From positions 1-42,588 of IMG/VR virus record IMGVR_UViG_3300024054_000027: a stretch of 42,588 nt of DNA; one strand, 5' to 3'. A program made the position numbers and the translations under genes. Of this stretch, positions 5,568-13,089 are shown piece by piece. Each line of letters begins with the position of its first letter. The stretch's first letter is position 1. This DNA is from a virus. The notes under the pieces were generated by a model. It was not told the origin of the DNA. It did no database searches and worked only from the letters and a program-made list of their open reading frames with translations.

Positions 5568-5596
5568 ATTGTATCATAATCAAAGAAAGATGTCAA
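5568..5596 (-). promoter_or_regulatory. Sigma-70 promoter of the lipoprotein gene
   Basis: TTGACA (5596-5591), 17-base spacer, TACAAT (5573-5568), then AAAGGGGGGAACGCAT before the ATG region. It begins only a few bases after the T-tract of the upstream terminator, so the gene is insulated from the late operon. Confidence 0.82.
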
Positions 5597-5603
5597 AACA
5601 AAT

Positions 5604-5684
5604 AAAAAGAGCCAGCAAGTTTAACAAAGCCCTAAAATTAATTAAAATTCTTCGTTATTTGGCGACTTGTGCCCTTGCTGGCTC
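5604..5684 (-). terminator. Long-loop intrinsic terminator ending the late operon
   Basis: GAGCCAGCAAG (5684-5674) pairs perfectly with CTTGCTGGCTC (5619-5609), an 11-bp stem, followed by TTTTT (5608-5604). The loop is unusually long (about 54 bases) and contains further complementary pieces such as an AATTTTAATTAATTTT palindrome, so it may be a small structured RNA as well as a terminator. Confidence 0.6.
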
Positions 5685-5700
5685 AATCCTACCTTTTTTC

Positions 5701-5755
5701 AATAAAAATGCAACCTGGATGATTCTAGGCCCCAATTAGGTCATTCTACGGTTGC
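5701..5755 (-). terminator. Terminator-like hairpin overlapping the end of the holin-like gene
   Basis: GCAACC (5755-5750) can pair with GGTTGC (5715-5710), followed by ATTTTTATT. The stem is only 6 bp and the loop long, so it is weaker than the next one; together they form a double stop at the end of the lysis genes. Confidence 0.4.
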
Positions 5756-5949
5756 GTTGGGTTCATTTTCTTCCTGATTATATTAATCAGCACTGAACAG
5801 ATCGCTGCCACAACTGGCCCCCATTCTCCCAATCCGCCAACCAAAGGGATTGCTTCTAAAAGATAAACGGCCAATGCCCCACCACCAGCTATCCCAGCTC
5901 CCTTTAAAACTTTACTTGAGTCATCTTTACTTAATCCAAGAAATTCCAT
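5746..5949 (-). CDS. Small membrane protein, holin-like
   Basis: Start chosen at ATG 5949, seven bases after AGGAGG; an upstream in-frame GTG is less well placed. The protein has a hydrophobic Gly/Ala segment (GAGIAGGGALAVYLLEAIPLVGG) and a second hydrophobic stretch (GPVVAAICSVLINII), then a basic tail (RKKMN). Two short membrane passes with a basic C-terminus beside an endopeptidase gene suggest a holin. Assignment is by topology and context, not by family. Confidence 0.6.
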   Translation of the reverse strand: MEFLGLSKDDSSKVLKGAGIAGGGALAVYLLEAIPLVGGLGEWGPVVAAICSVLINIIRKKMNPTQP

Positions 5950-5961
5950 GTTTTTCACCTC

Positions 5962-6156
5962 CTAATTAAGTTCTTTGCTATCTTCTTCCTTGTATTTTGT
6001 ATTGTTTTCGCAAAAATCACTAACACAAGACTCACATCTTTTTCCTAAAGAGTTGCAATATTCTATCTTTTTTATTTTGTCTTCATTGTGAAAATCATCT
6101 AATTCATGGGTTAAATAATCGAGATAACTATGACCTTTATAAATCGTATAACTCAC
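5962..6156 (-). CDS. Small Cys-rich acidic protein (64 aa)
   Basis: Starts with GTG after GGAGAAAGTTAG. Four cysteines lie in YCNSLGKRCESCVSDFCENN, which may bind zinc or form disulfides if exported; no signal peptide is seen. Located within the lysis cluster between the endopeptidase and a holin-like protein. No family recognised. Confidence 0.55.
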   Translation of the reverse strand: MSYTIYKGHSYLDYLTHELDDFHNEDKIKKIEYCNSLGKRCESCVSDFCENNTKYKEEDSKELN

Positions 6157-6591
6157 CTAACTTTCTCCAATGGCAAAAGCTGGATTAACCGGAACCCAAA
6201 CGCTTTTAACCAATTTGTTGCATTGAACATGTAAATGGGGATGCCCCTTAGCACTCCCGCTATCGCCGCTTAATCCAATGATTTCTGTTTTGTTTATCTT
6301 GTTACCCACTGTCTTTTTCGTAATAATTTGAGATAAATGAGCTAGAATTAAATGATAATAAGTTTTGCATAACATCCCAGTGGTAAATTTTATGATAATA
6401 TGCAAACCGAAGTCGCGAGTCTCGCTAATTTCGCTTATAATGCCATCCACGCTCGCTATGACAGGCGTTCCGATGCAAACAAGATAATCTGCCCCTTTGT
6501 GCTTGCCATCGCTTGTTAAATGCGCCAGATTTGCCGGATATGGTTCATTCCAACCAAAGTGCATCTTATACTTCTTATCAACTGGCCGCAC
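6157..6591 (-). CDS. M23 (LytM-type) zinc endopeptidase, endolysin candidate
   Basis: 144 residues, the size of a lone M23 domain. It has the zinc ligands H31 and D35 in HKGAD, an inner HLILAHLS (H80, H85) and the HxH motif in GHPHLHVQ (H119, H121), preceded by GLSGDSGSAKG. The family cleaves peptide bridges of peptidoglycan. No signal peptide or cell-wall-binding domain, so release would depend on the neighbouring holin-like proteins. Start is GTG after AGGAGGTG. A virion-associated role is also possible, but the position fits lysis. Confidence 0.82.
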   Translation of the reverse strand: MRPVDKKYKMHFGWNEPYPANLAHLTSDGKHKGADYLVCIGTPVIASVDGIISEISETRDFGLHIIIKFTTGMLCKTYYHLILAHLSQIITKKTVGNKINKTEIIGLSGDSGSAKGHPHLHVQCNKLVKSVWVPVNPAFAIGES

Positions 6592-6607
6592 AAAAACACA
6601 CCTCCTG

Positions 6608-6883
6608 TTACTTACCCAATAACTTTAACACCTCTCCTAACACATTAACTCCAGCTAAAAACGACAAAATAATTCCACCAGTTATGATCCAATTCATTTT
6701 TTGATCTAACACTCTAATAATTTCTTTAATTGAACTGTCCATGTTATTTGTACAATGTTCAAGATTTGAAATTCTTAAATCCTGCATTTTCCCCAAAGCA
6801 CAACCATTTTGCTCGATTGTAATAACCTTATCGGATATTGTTTTAAGAATATAACTTTTTGTTTCGTCTGCGCCCATCATCAT
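6608..6883 (-). CDS. Holin-like protein with coiled coil and one membrane segment
   Basis: 91 residues. A soluble, probably coiled-coil N-terminal part (to about residue 60) is followed by a single hydrophobic helix (WIITGGIILSFLAGVNVLGEVL) and a short basic end. This resembles phage holins of the haemolysin XhlA-like layout. It lies just upstream of the endopeptidase. Three ATG codons in a row at the start make the exact start ambiguous by one or two residues. Confidence 0.6.
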   Translation of the reverse strand: MMMGADETKSYILKTISDKVITIEQNGCALGKMQDLRISNLEHCTNNMDSSIKEIIRVLDQKMNWIITGGIILSFLAGVNVLGEVLKLLGK

Positions 6884-6904
6884 TCAAACGCCTTCCTTTT
6901 ATCG

Positions 6905-7201
6905 TTAAATTCGCACCTCAACATAATTAATAATTGGGTATCCTGTAACTACTCTATCTACGTCATGCGAGCATTCATGATAGAAGCGCAACCATTCAAT
7001 CCCTCCCCCAATTCGATACATAACTTTATTTGGTTGAAAACCTACGTTTGACAAACCTGCAATATAACTGCGAATGTCCCCATTTAAGTAGGCTATTCCC
7101 ATCTTGGCCTCTCCTTGAATCCCAGAAACAAATTGCCCACTATCTTCTCCCACATAAAACAAAACAGCTAAACAACTAATTATTAACAACCATTTCTTCA
7201 T
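6905..7201 (-). CDS. Exported hypothetical protein (98 aa)
   Basis: Signal peptide-like start MKKWLLIISCLAVLFYVG with no clear lipobox. The mature part contains WLRFYHECSHDVDRV, whose HECSHD looks metal-binding, though no protease family could be named. The start overlaps the stop of the 560-residue virion protein. Possible lysis accessory (spanin-like position) or periplasmic factor; not assigned. Confidence 0.55.
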   Translation of the reverse strand: MKKWLLIISCLAVLFYVGEDSGQFVSGIQGEAKMGIAYLNGDIRSYIAGLSNVGFQPNKVMYRIGGGIEWLRFYHECSHDVDRVVTGYPIINYVEVRI

Positions 7202-8880
7202 TGTTGGCTCATATTTTGTAAAATTGGAACTATTGCCTTACTTGTCGGAGGGATTCCTTTTAACAAAGAAGATAAGGCTGCTGTTCCTCTTAGTCCGGCA
7301 CCAACTAAAGCTGGTGAAGTTGTTGCTCCAAGCATTGCCAATGGAACACCCAAGGATGGACTTAATACTGTCCCTGCCCCAATCCCTACTCCGCCTAAAG
7401 TGCTAGGCACCCCGGCTCCTGGTCTAATAAATGGCTCAAACGCCTTAGCGGCTTCAGCTTGTTTTAATGTTTTACCAATTTGATATTTTTTGGGTAATAA
7501 CCGATCAAAAGCTCTTACAGCAGCCTGCAATTCTTCGCTTTTATTCTCTAAAGATTTTAATTTTTGTGGCAGAGACATAGACGTATCTTCAATTAACTTT
7601 TTAATTGGGGCTAGTTTTTCTTTATACAAGGAATAAATTTTGTTGGCTTTAACATAATTAGCTACTTCTGGGATTGTTTTTGCATCCCTACCTAGTTGAG
7701 TGTTAATTAGGTTTCTTATTCCTTTTAATAATTTTTCACCTTCAGTTGGAGCGGGGTTTAATCGATTAGATTGAGCAAAAGTTAAATTATCATCCAATAA
7801 TTTTTTCGCTTGGTGTAGTTTAGAGAATGTTATTTTATCGCCAAATCGTCCTTCTGGACTTTCCAGCATTTGATACAACTTATTTAATGTTTCTTTTTCT
7901 GATGCCGACATTCTATCAGCCCCAAGCCATTTCGCTTGTTTCTCTGCAACTGTTTGCAAGATATTGTCTTTTGTTTGTTGATAATTATAACTAACTTTAG
8001 ATAGTTTTGGCGCATTAGCAATTGAATCTTGAATTTCCAAACCTGCTCTTTTGCCAATAATTTCATTCCCTGTTTTTAGATTTTTGGCCAGTTTATCCCA
8101 TACCTGTTTGCCTCTTTGTTTGAAAACATTTGTTGTGTCAGAAATAGCAAGAAACACTTTATCTTCAGGTATCCCAGTTGTTTTGCTAAGTATTTTGGCG
8201 GTTACTTCACTTGCTTTAGGTGCAATCTTTTTTCCTAATTCTCCAGTTCCTTGAGCAACTGCTCCCACTGTCCCTTCAAAAAGAGCCTGTTTTACTCTTT
8301 CTTTGCCTGTTTCTGCTGGACGGGCAGCTCCAACAGCCGCCATTGGTAATGCTGCTTTAATAATATTAGCTAATGCCGGAGATTTTGCTGCTAGTTGAGC
8401 AATTTTAGGCATAGAAGCAATTGCCCCTACAGCCCCAGTTCCTGCCATATAAGGGGCAAATTGTCCGCCAAATTCTCCTACTTTGGACAAAGGAGTTTCT
8501 TTTTCTATTGGACTTACATATCCCAAAGAAGCTCCTTTCATCCCTCCCTGGACAAGTTCTTGCGCGGCCTTATTAAAAGGAAACAACATTTTAGAATATG
8601 CGGTTAATGCTTGCTCCACCGCACCTTTAATATCTTTTTTTTGGGCAGAAGAAATTGCTTGTTTAAGATTCTTTGTTCCAAGAGTTTCCGACACTTGAGA
8701 TACAATATCAGATGGCTGTTTATCTAATTGCTTTGATTTATCTGTTGGGAGATCTGTTATTTGTTCTTTGTATTGCGGATATTTAGTTATAATTTTATCA
8801 AACAAAATACTATCATCAATATTGTTATAATCAGGATACTTTGTTTTAATTTTTTTAATAAAATCTTGTTTAGTAACCAT
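7198..8880 (-). CDS. Large internal virion (ejection) protein
   Basis: 560 residues. A helical N-terminus begins IKKIKTKYPDYNN and repeats a similar unit (DKIITKYPQYKE). Then come Gly/Ala-rich hydrophobic segments (about residues 100-190), a long charged helical centre and another hydrophobic Gly/Ala-rich region near the C-terminus. No tape measure gene exists. Such proteins in podoviruses are packed in the capsid and injected to form a channel across the envelope. It is the last of a run of virion proteins and abuts the lysis genes. Function is inferred from composition and position. Confidence 0.6.
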   Translation of the reverse strand: MVTKQDFIKKIKTKYPDYNNIDDSILFDKIITKYPQYKEQITDLPTDKSKQLDKQPSDIVSQVSETLGTKNLKQAISSAQKKDIKGAVEQALTAYSKMLFPFNKAAQELVQGGMKGASLGYVSPIEKETPLSKVGEFGGQFAPYMAGTGAVGAIASMPKIAQLAAKSPALANIIKAALPMAAVGAARPAETGKERVKQALFEGTVGAVAQGTGELGKKIAPKASEVTAKILSKTTGIPEDKVFLAISDTTNVFKQRGKQVWDKLAKNLKTGNEIIGKRAGLEIQDSIANAPKLSKVSYNYQQTKDNILQTVAEKQAKWLGADRMSASEKETLNKLYQMLESPEGRFGDKITFSKLHQAKKLLDDNLTFAQSNRLNPAPTEGEKLLKGIRNLINTQLGRDAKTIPEVANYVKANKIYSLYKEKLAPIKKLIEDTSMSLPQKLKSLENKSEELQAAVRAFDRLLPKKYQIGKTLKQAEAAKAFEPFIRPGAGVPSTLGGVGIGAGTVLSPSLGVPLAMLGATTSPALVGAGLRGTAALSSLLKGIPPTSKAIVPILQNMSQQ

Positions 8881-9506
8881 TATAAAACTCCAAGAGGATC
8901 ATTTTGTATTGGCTGAGTTTTTTGTCTTGCTCCCATATAATTAATATATTCCTTGAAAAGCTGTAATTTTTTCATTCCGGTTTCATAGTTGTCTGTATCC
9001 GTTGGCAATAAATCCATTGCTGCTTTTTGTTCTTGCTCACTTAAATTCCCAACATCACCCAATCCTCTACTTAGCTTTGGTCTTATTCCAGTAATAAATT
9101 TTTTGTAAGCAGAAACATCTGGCGTTAATTGTAATGGCTCAAGCAAGCTTCTTCCAATCCCAACTGAACGCCCAACCGTTCCTGTTCCAGCATTTATCTT
9201 CTCCCATTGTTTACCGACAAAATCTATGGTTTTATTCAAATCCTCCATTTTTTGTTCTTTTAACCCTTTTTCTTTGGCCAATGCTTCACTAACAGATTTT
9301 CCTTCTTCCAGTTTTTTCTTAAAAAGTTCTTTTTTGGCAAATTGCCCAAATTCTTGTTCTTGTTCTTTTTGCGTAACTTTTTCTGGTTTAGTAAAAGCTA
9401 TTGGGCCTATTTTTGTTAAATAAGGGGTTGTAACTTTTATTGCTTGAGCAACATCCTCAGGAACATTCATTATTTGACCGGTTGTTTTATTTCTTATTGT
9501 TGCCAT
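8880..9506 (-). CDS. Virion-associated protein (208 aa)
   Basis: Lys/Gln-rich, mostly helical. It begins MATIRNKTTGQIMNVPEDVA, a small beta start typical of structural proteins, then a coiled-coil region (EQEQEFGQFAKKELFKKKLEEG). Overlaps both neighbours by one base within the ejection-protein cluster. No family recognised. Confidence 0.55.
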   Translation of the reverse strand: MATIRNKTTGQIMNVPEDVAQAIKVTTPYLTKIGPIAFTKPEKVTQKEQEQEFGQFAKKELFKKKLEEGKSVSEALAKEKGLKEQKMEDLNKTIDFVGKQWEKINAGTGTVGRSVGIGRSLLEPLQLTPDVSAYKKFITGIRPKLSRGLGDVGNLSEQEQKAAMDLLPTDTDNYETGMKKLQLFKEYINYMGARQKTQPIQNDPLGVL

Positions 9507-10018
9507 TATTCAACCACCTCCCAGTCATTAGAATTATTAATACCAAAAAGGCTTAACAATTCTGTCATTGGATTTTTTTGAAAAAGTCCTTTTGCATAAA
9601 TTTCAGGGTACAATTTAGCCGCAGCCTTTTGTTCTGGCGTCATAGATGTAGAAGATATAATTTCACTAAAAGCATTTTCTTTTGCTTCTTTTTTTTGTCG
9701 TTCAGCAACATCAGCAGCTTTTGTATAACCAGCAAGCCCTCCAGTTAATAAATCTTTTAATAAATCACCAGATTGAGTTTTAGGGGTTATGCCTCCTGAT
9801 AAAACTCCAATTACGCCTTGTTCTGATCCTAATTTACTCCAATCAACCCCTGTTGGCGTAATTCCTCCAGCCTGTATTCCCCCAGCTAATAATCCAGCCA
9901 ACATTCCAGGCAGATTAAGCCCTTCCTGCTGTTTTTGTTTTTCTAGGTCTTCTTGTTCTTTTCTTCTTTTATCCAAAATATTAACTAAATTTCCAATATC
10001 TCCTCTCCAATTCACCAT
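9506..10018 (-). CDS. Virion-associated protein (170 aa)
   Basis: N-terminal coiled coil (LVNILDKRRKEQEDLEKQKQ), then a Gly-rich hydrophobic middle (LAGLLAGGIQAGGITPTG) and a helical C-terminus. The composition matches internal virion or ejection proteins. It abuts its neighbours with one-base overlaps. Confidence 0.55.
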   Translation of the reverse strand: MVNWRGDIGNLVNILDKRRKEQEDLEKQKQQEGLNLPGMLAGLLAGGIQAGGITPTGVDWSKLGSEQGVIGVLSGGITPKTQSGDLLKDLLTGGLAGYTKAADVAERQKKEAKENAFSEIISSTSMTPEQKAAAKLYPEIYAKGLFQKNPMTELLSLFGINNSNDWEVVE

Positions 10019-10323
10019 TATATGTTCCCTCCTCTAACGCCTTGAGAAATAATTTGCCGTATTATTTCTGGCGTTTTATAACTTGCAGGCAATTGACTAA
10101 GAGACGGTTTTTGTCTCATCCCAGATAAAACGCTAGAAAGATTTTGTTTTTGCAGTTGGTTGCGTTGCTCTTCTTCTGCCTGCTGTTGATACCTTTTGTT
10201 TATTTCATTTTGAGCCAAAGAACCTAAAGCTGTTGTTGCTACTCCTGTTCCAATAGTTGTCCCAACGGTTGCGGCGGCTGGAGCTGCTAATAATCCTCCT
10301 AATGCGGCGGCTGCTGGTGGCAT
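10018..10323 (-). CDS. Small hydrophobic internal virion protein
   Basis: 101 residues. The first 40 residues are Ala/Gly/Thr-rich and hydrophobic, enough for a membrane-inserting segment; the rest is a Gln-rich coiled coil (INKRYQQQAEEEQRNQLQKQ). This layout resembles small ejection proteins of podoviruses. Assignment by composition and location. Confidence 0.55.
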   Translation of the reverse strand: MPPAAAALGGLLAAPAAATVGTTIGTGVATTALGSLAQNEINKRYQQQAEEEQRNQLQKQNLSSVLSGMRQKPSLSQLPASYKTPEIIRQIISQGVRGGNI

Positions 10324-10712
10324 TATATTCCCTCCTTTACGAAATAACTTATCTTTTCCTTATACCCTATTTTATTGGCAACAATCCTAAACAAATCAGG
10401 ATCAATAGAATAAAAACCAATAGAGGTTGCCCCTATGTTTTTTGCTTCTACCTCTATTGCCTTTAACATTTCTTCTCCTTTGTTTGGAGCATATATTTGC
10501 CAAATATTACAGGTTACTGTTTCTTTGTTATTTACTATTTCAAATACACCAAAATATTTGTCATCCATTAAAATTAAATGGAAATTTTGTGCCATTATCA
10601 TTGGATAAAATAACCAGTCATTGCAATTTACTCGCTCAACATATTGCCTAAAAAGACCATTTATTTTGTCTTTTCCTGTTTCTATCTCATCTTTTGATAA
10701 CAGTTTATACAT
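10323..10712 (-). CDS. GNAT-like acyltransferase-fold protein in the virion cluster
   Basis: 129 residues. The pattern of beta strands, the WQIYAPNKGEEMLKAIEVEAKNIGA segment and the final KIGYKEKISYFVKE resemble a shortened GNAT fold, as found in some phage proteins beside internal virion genes. The canonical acetyl-CoA loop (Q/R-x-x-G-x-G/A) is not clear (PNKGEE), so it may be inactive. Its place among ejection proteins is notable. Confidence 0.5.
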   Translation of the reverse strand: MYKLLSKDEIETGKDKINGLFRQYVERVNCNDWLFYPMIMAQNFHLILMDDKYFGVFEIVNNKETVTCNIWQIYAPNKGEEMLKAIEVEAKNIGATSIGFYSIDPDLFRIVANKIGYKEKISYFVKEGI

Positions 10713-10715
10713 AAC

Positions 10716-11843
10716 TTAGACTCTCGCCCTTCCTCCTACTTCAAAATCTGCAAACTTCAGGTCTGAGGGAATCGTCTTTGTAGTTGGCGCACCATATACT
10801 TCTTGTCCAGCAAGGATTCTTTTTAATCTGTCTGGATCATAAGCTCCAATTAATTCCATTTCTATTGGAGAGCTAAAACCATACTTTTGTGCTAGTTTGT
10901 ATTCTGGTGTTTGCTGTGTTAAGTCTTTTTCTGTTGTGTAACTATATCCTGGCATTGCTGTTCCGCTGGTTGGGCTTAAATACCCCTCCAAAATATATGG
11001 GAGCAATGCTTTAAGTTGTTCCTGTTGAGCTAACTTGTTTGCAAATGTTTCTTCCCTTCCATATTTACCAGTAATTCCAGCTTCTTGTAAGCCAAACAGT
11101 TTCTTAGCTAAGTCTCTTTGTGCTTCAGATGAGTTAATTTCTTCTTGCCAAAGTTTCGGCTGATATTCTTGCTGTAGTTTCTCTATTTCTAACAGAGCCT
11201 CTATTTGCCGAGCTTTTAAGGTTTCTTTATCATCATACTTTCCAGTTAAGTCTGCTTCTTGCAGTGCCTTATCCAATGCTAGTCGCTGAGTGTCCAAGTC
11301 TTGTTGGAATCGTTGATTAGCCAGATCAGCAGCCAATTTCTTAGCTGTCATTGTTTCTTGCCCCCCATATTGACCAGTTAATCCCGCCTCACTTAATGCC
11401 TTGTTTAACGCAAATTGTTGAGGATTAAGCTCTCTTTGTTGAGCTTCTGTTGCTAGTTGTGATTGCCATAATTGAGGTTGATATTGCATTTGCATTGCTG
11501 CTTGTTGTGCTGCAAGATCTTGCTGTCGCCCTGCCAACGTCTTTTGTCCTCCATAAGTTCCCATTAATGCTGCCTCTTGAAATGGTCTGTTCCAAGCTTG
11601 TTCTTGAGCTTTTTCAGATAACCCCAAGCCATATTGCCCGATCTGTCCTAGCCTAGCCGCTTCTATATTACTTGCACCATATTGAGCCGGACTTCCATAT
11701 AGCCCACCTGTCCCAGCTAACGATTGTGTTAGCCGTTTTCTTGCCTGTTGGTACTGCGGTTCCAACATCCCCGCATACTGCTCTGTCATTCTTGAAATAT
11801 CTTGCTGTGTTGCCGGATCAAATACTGAAACATTGCTTGCCAT
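10716..11843 (-). CDS. Gln-rich internal virion protein with YGG repeats
   Basis: 375 residues, Gln-rich and mainly helical. Four repeats of the form (E)Ax(L/I)TGxYGGxET followed by 30-40 coiled residues occur at about residues 90, 150, 195 and 255 (GTYGGQKT, GQYGGQET, GKYDDKET, GKYGREET). Similar repeat proteins occur beside ejection proteins in podovirus-like genomes. It may form a helical rod inside the capsid or the tail lumen. No enzyme motif. Confidence 0.6.
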   Translation of the reverse strand: MASNVSVFDPATQQDISRMTEQYAGMLEPQYQQARKRLTQSLAGTGGLYGSPAQYGASNIEAARLGQIGQYGLGLSEKAQEQAWNRPFQEAALMGTYGGQKTLAGRQQDLAAQQAAMQMQYQPQLWQSQLATEAQQRELNPQQFALNKALSEAGLTGQYGGQETMTAKKLAADLANQRFQQDLDTQRLALDKALQEADLTGKYDDKETLKARQIEALLEIEKLQQEYQPKLWQEEINSSEAQRDLAKKLFGLQEAGITGKYGREETFANKLAQQEQLKALLPYILEGYLSPTSGTAMPGYSYTTEKDLTQQTPEYKLAQKYGFSSPIEMELIGAYDPDRLKRILAGQEVYGAPTTKTIPSDLKFADFEVGGRARV

Positions 11844-11855
11844 TTCTTTTCCTCC

Positions 11856-12854
11856 TTATTTTGCGCCTTCTACTGTTTCGACCTCTAAAATTAACTTGTC
11901 GATAGAATAATTTGTTGTCCCACTATCAGTTAAAACCAACCGGACATAATCACCATAAGCAGTCGGCGTTTGAATCCTTTTCTTTTGCAAATTATCAACA
12001 ACGCTGTTATAAGCAATTGTTGTCGTATATGTCCCAGAGCTGGTATTAGTTGCCGGGTCTTTATATACGGTAACAGTAAAAGTCGCATTACAGTTTGAAG
12101 AAACGCCTTGCTCTGCATGAACCCATAATTCAACATTATGTATTTTAATTTGTTTCTTGGGGTCGCCAGAAGAAATCCACCCTAGGTCAATCGTGCCTGT
12201 TTTATTGGTGGCAGAATAATTAGTGTAAAATCGATAAGTATTGCCATTCGCATTTGAATTCCCAAATGCACCAATATAACTTTCATAACCAAATGAGGAG
12301 GTGGACGTTAAATAATTAACATCAGATGCAGTAGTAAAAATGTCTCTATCTATAAAATACGACAAACACTTGTTGACATTGCTGGAAGTGCCCGCATAGA
12401 AGAGGCGATAAGCATTGTTTAATTTGTCGTAAATTGCATGAGGAACGGTATTTGGATATGACCCATAGTAATCTTTTATCGACCTATTGTTTAGTATTTG
12501 ATTAGTAATTGGCTTTATTCTTTGACTAATAGAGACATCAGTGCTTCCATCAGTTTTTCTTATCTCCCCAATATCTGACAAATACCAAAGAACATTTTCT
12601 ATCTCTACAATAGTCCTTTTGAAATTACAACCATGATTAACTGTTTTTAGATAGTTAAGCGGGGTGTCTCCTATTTGATATTGATAAACTGTGTAACATT
12701 TCTCTTGGAAAGCAAAGAACAAATTTCCCAATGTTGCTAATCCAGTAATTCCACCAATGCCTGAATAAATGTCTAAATATCCTGCACCATCACCAGAGAA
12801 ATCTTCTAAATCTCCGGCTACTGTCCAATAAATTCGGCTATAATTAGCTGTCAT
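11856..12854 (-). CDS. Tail nozzle/stabilisation protein, C-terminal half
   Basis: 332 residues. It opens with NYSRIYWTVAGDLEDFSGDG and GYLDIYSGIGGITGLATLGN, motifs found in the middle of beta-propeller nozzle proteins of short-tailed phages (P22 gp10 or T7 gp12 type). Further on, GDTPLNYLKTVNHGC and VLWYLSDIGEIRK fit the same protein, and the C-terminus is a beta sandwich. The usual N-terminal half is found as a separate ORF at 14265-15095. The start overlaps the stop of the 81-residue ORF by 11 bases. Confidence 0.65.
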   Translation of the reverse strand: MTANYSRIYWTVAGDLEDFSGDGAGYLDIYSGIGGITGLATLGNLFFAFQEKCYTVYQYQIGDTPLNYLKTVNHGCNFKRTIVEIENVLWYLSDIGEIRKTDGSTDVSISQRIKPITNQILNNRSIKDYYGSYPNTVPHAIYDKLNNAYRLFYAGTSSNVNKCLSYFIDRDIFTTASDVNYLTSTSSFGYESYIGAFGNSNANGNTYRFYTNYSATNKTGTIDLGWISSGDPKKQIKIHNVELWVHAEQGVSSNCNATFTVTVYKDPATNTSSGTYTTTIAYNSVVDNLQKKRIQTPTAYGDYVRLVLTDSGTTNYSIDKLILEVETVEGAK

Positions 12855-13089
12855 TTCCTTTCACTTCCGTTGGTATTGATTGCCCAACTTTTAATTCCAT
12901 TTGCCGTTTTGTTTCAGTAAACCAATCTGCACCTAATTTAATTTCACAATTCTTCCAATCTTTTACCTCTTGCACTCCACCATTTTTTAGATAAACAATC
13001 ATTTTATTTTGAGACTCTTCGTATTTATGACCAATAGCTTCTAAAGTTACCCAAAAGAAATGACGACGATACTTAAACTTATAATTCAT
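12844..13089 (-). CDS. Small conserved phage protein next to the collar fibre
   Basis: 81 residues, beta then helix: YRRHFFWVTLEAIGHKY, MIVYLKNGGVQEVKDW, LGADWFTETKRQMELKVGQ. I recall similar small proteins directly after collar-domain tail fibres in environmental phages; they may be fibre chaperones or caps, but this is not established. It overlaps the fibre stop by one base. Confidence 0.55.
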   Translation of the reverse strand: MNYKFKYRRHFFWVTLEAIGHKYEESQNKMIVYLKNGGVQEVKDWKNCEIKLGADWFTETKRQMELKVGQSIPTEVKGNDS

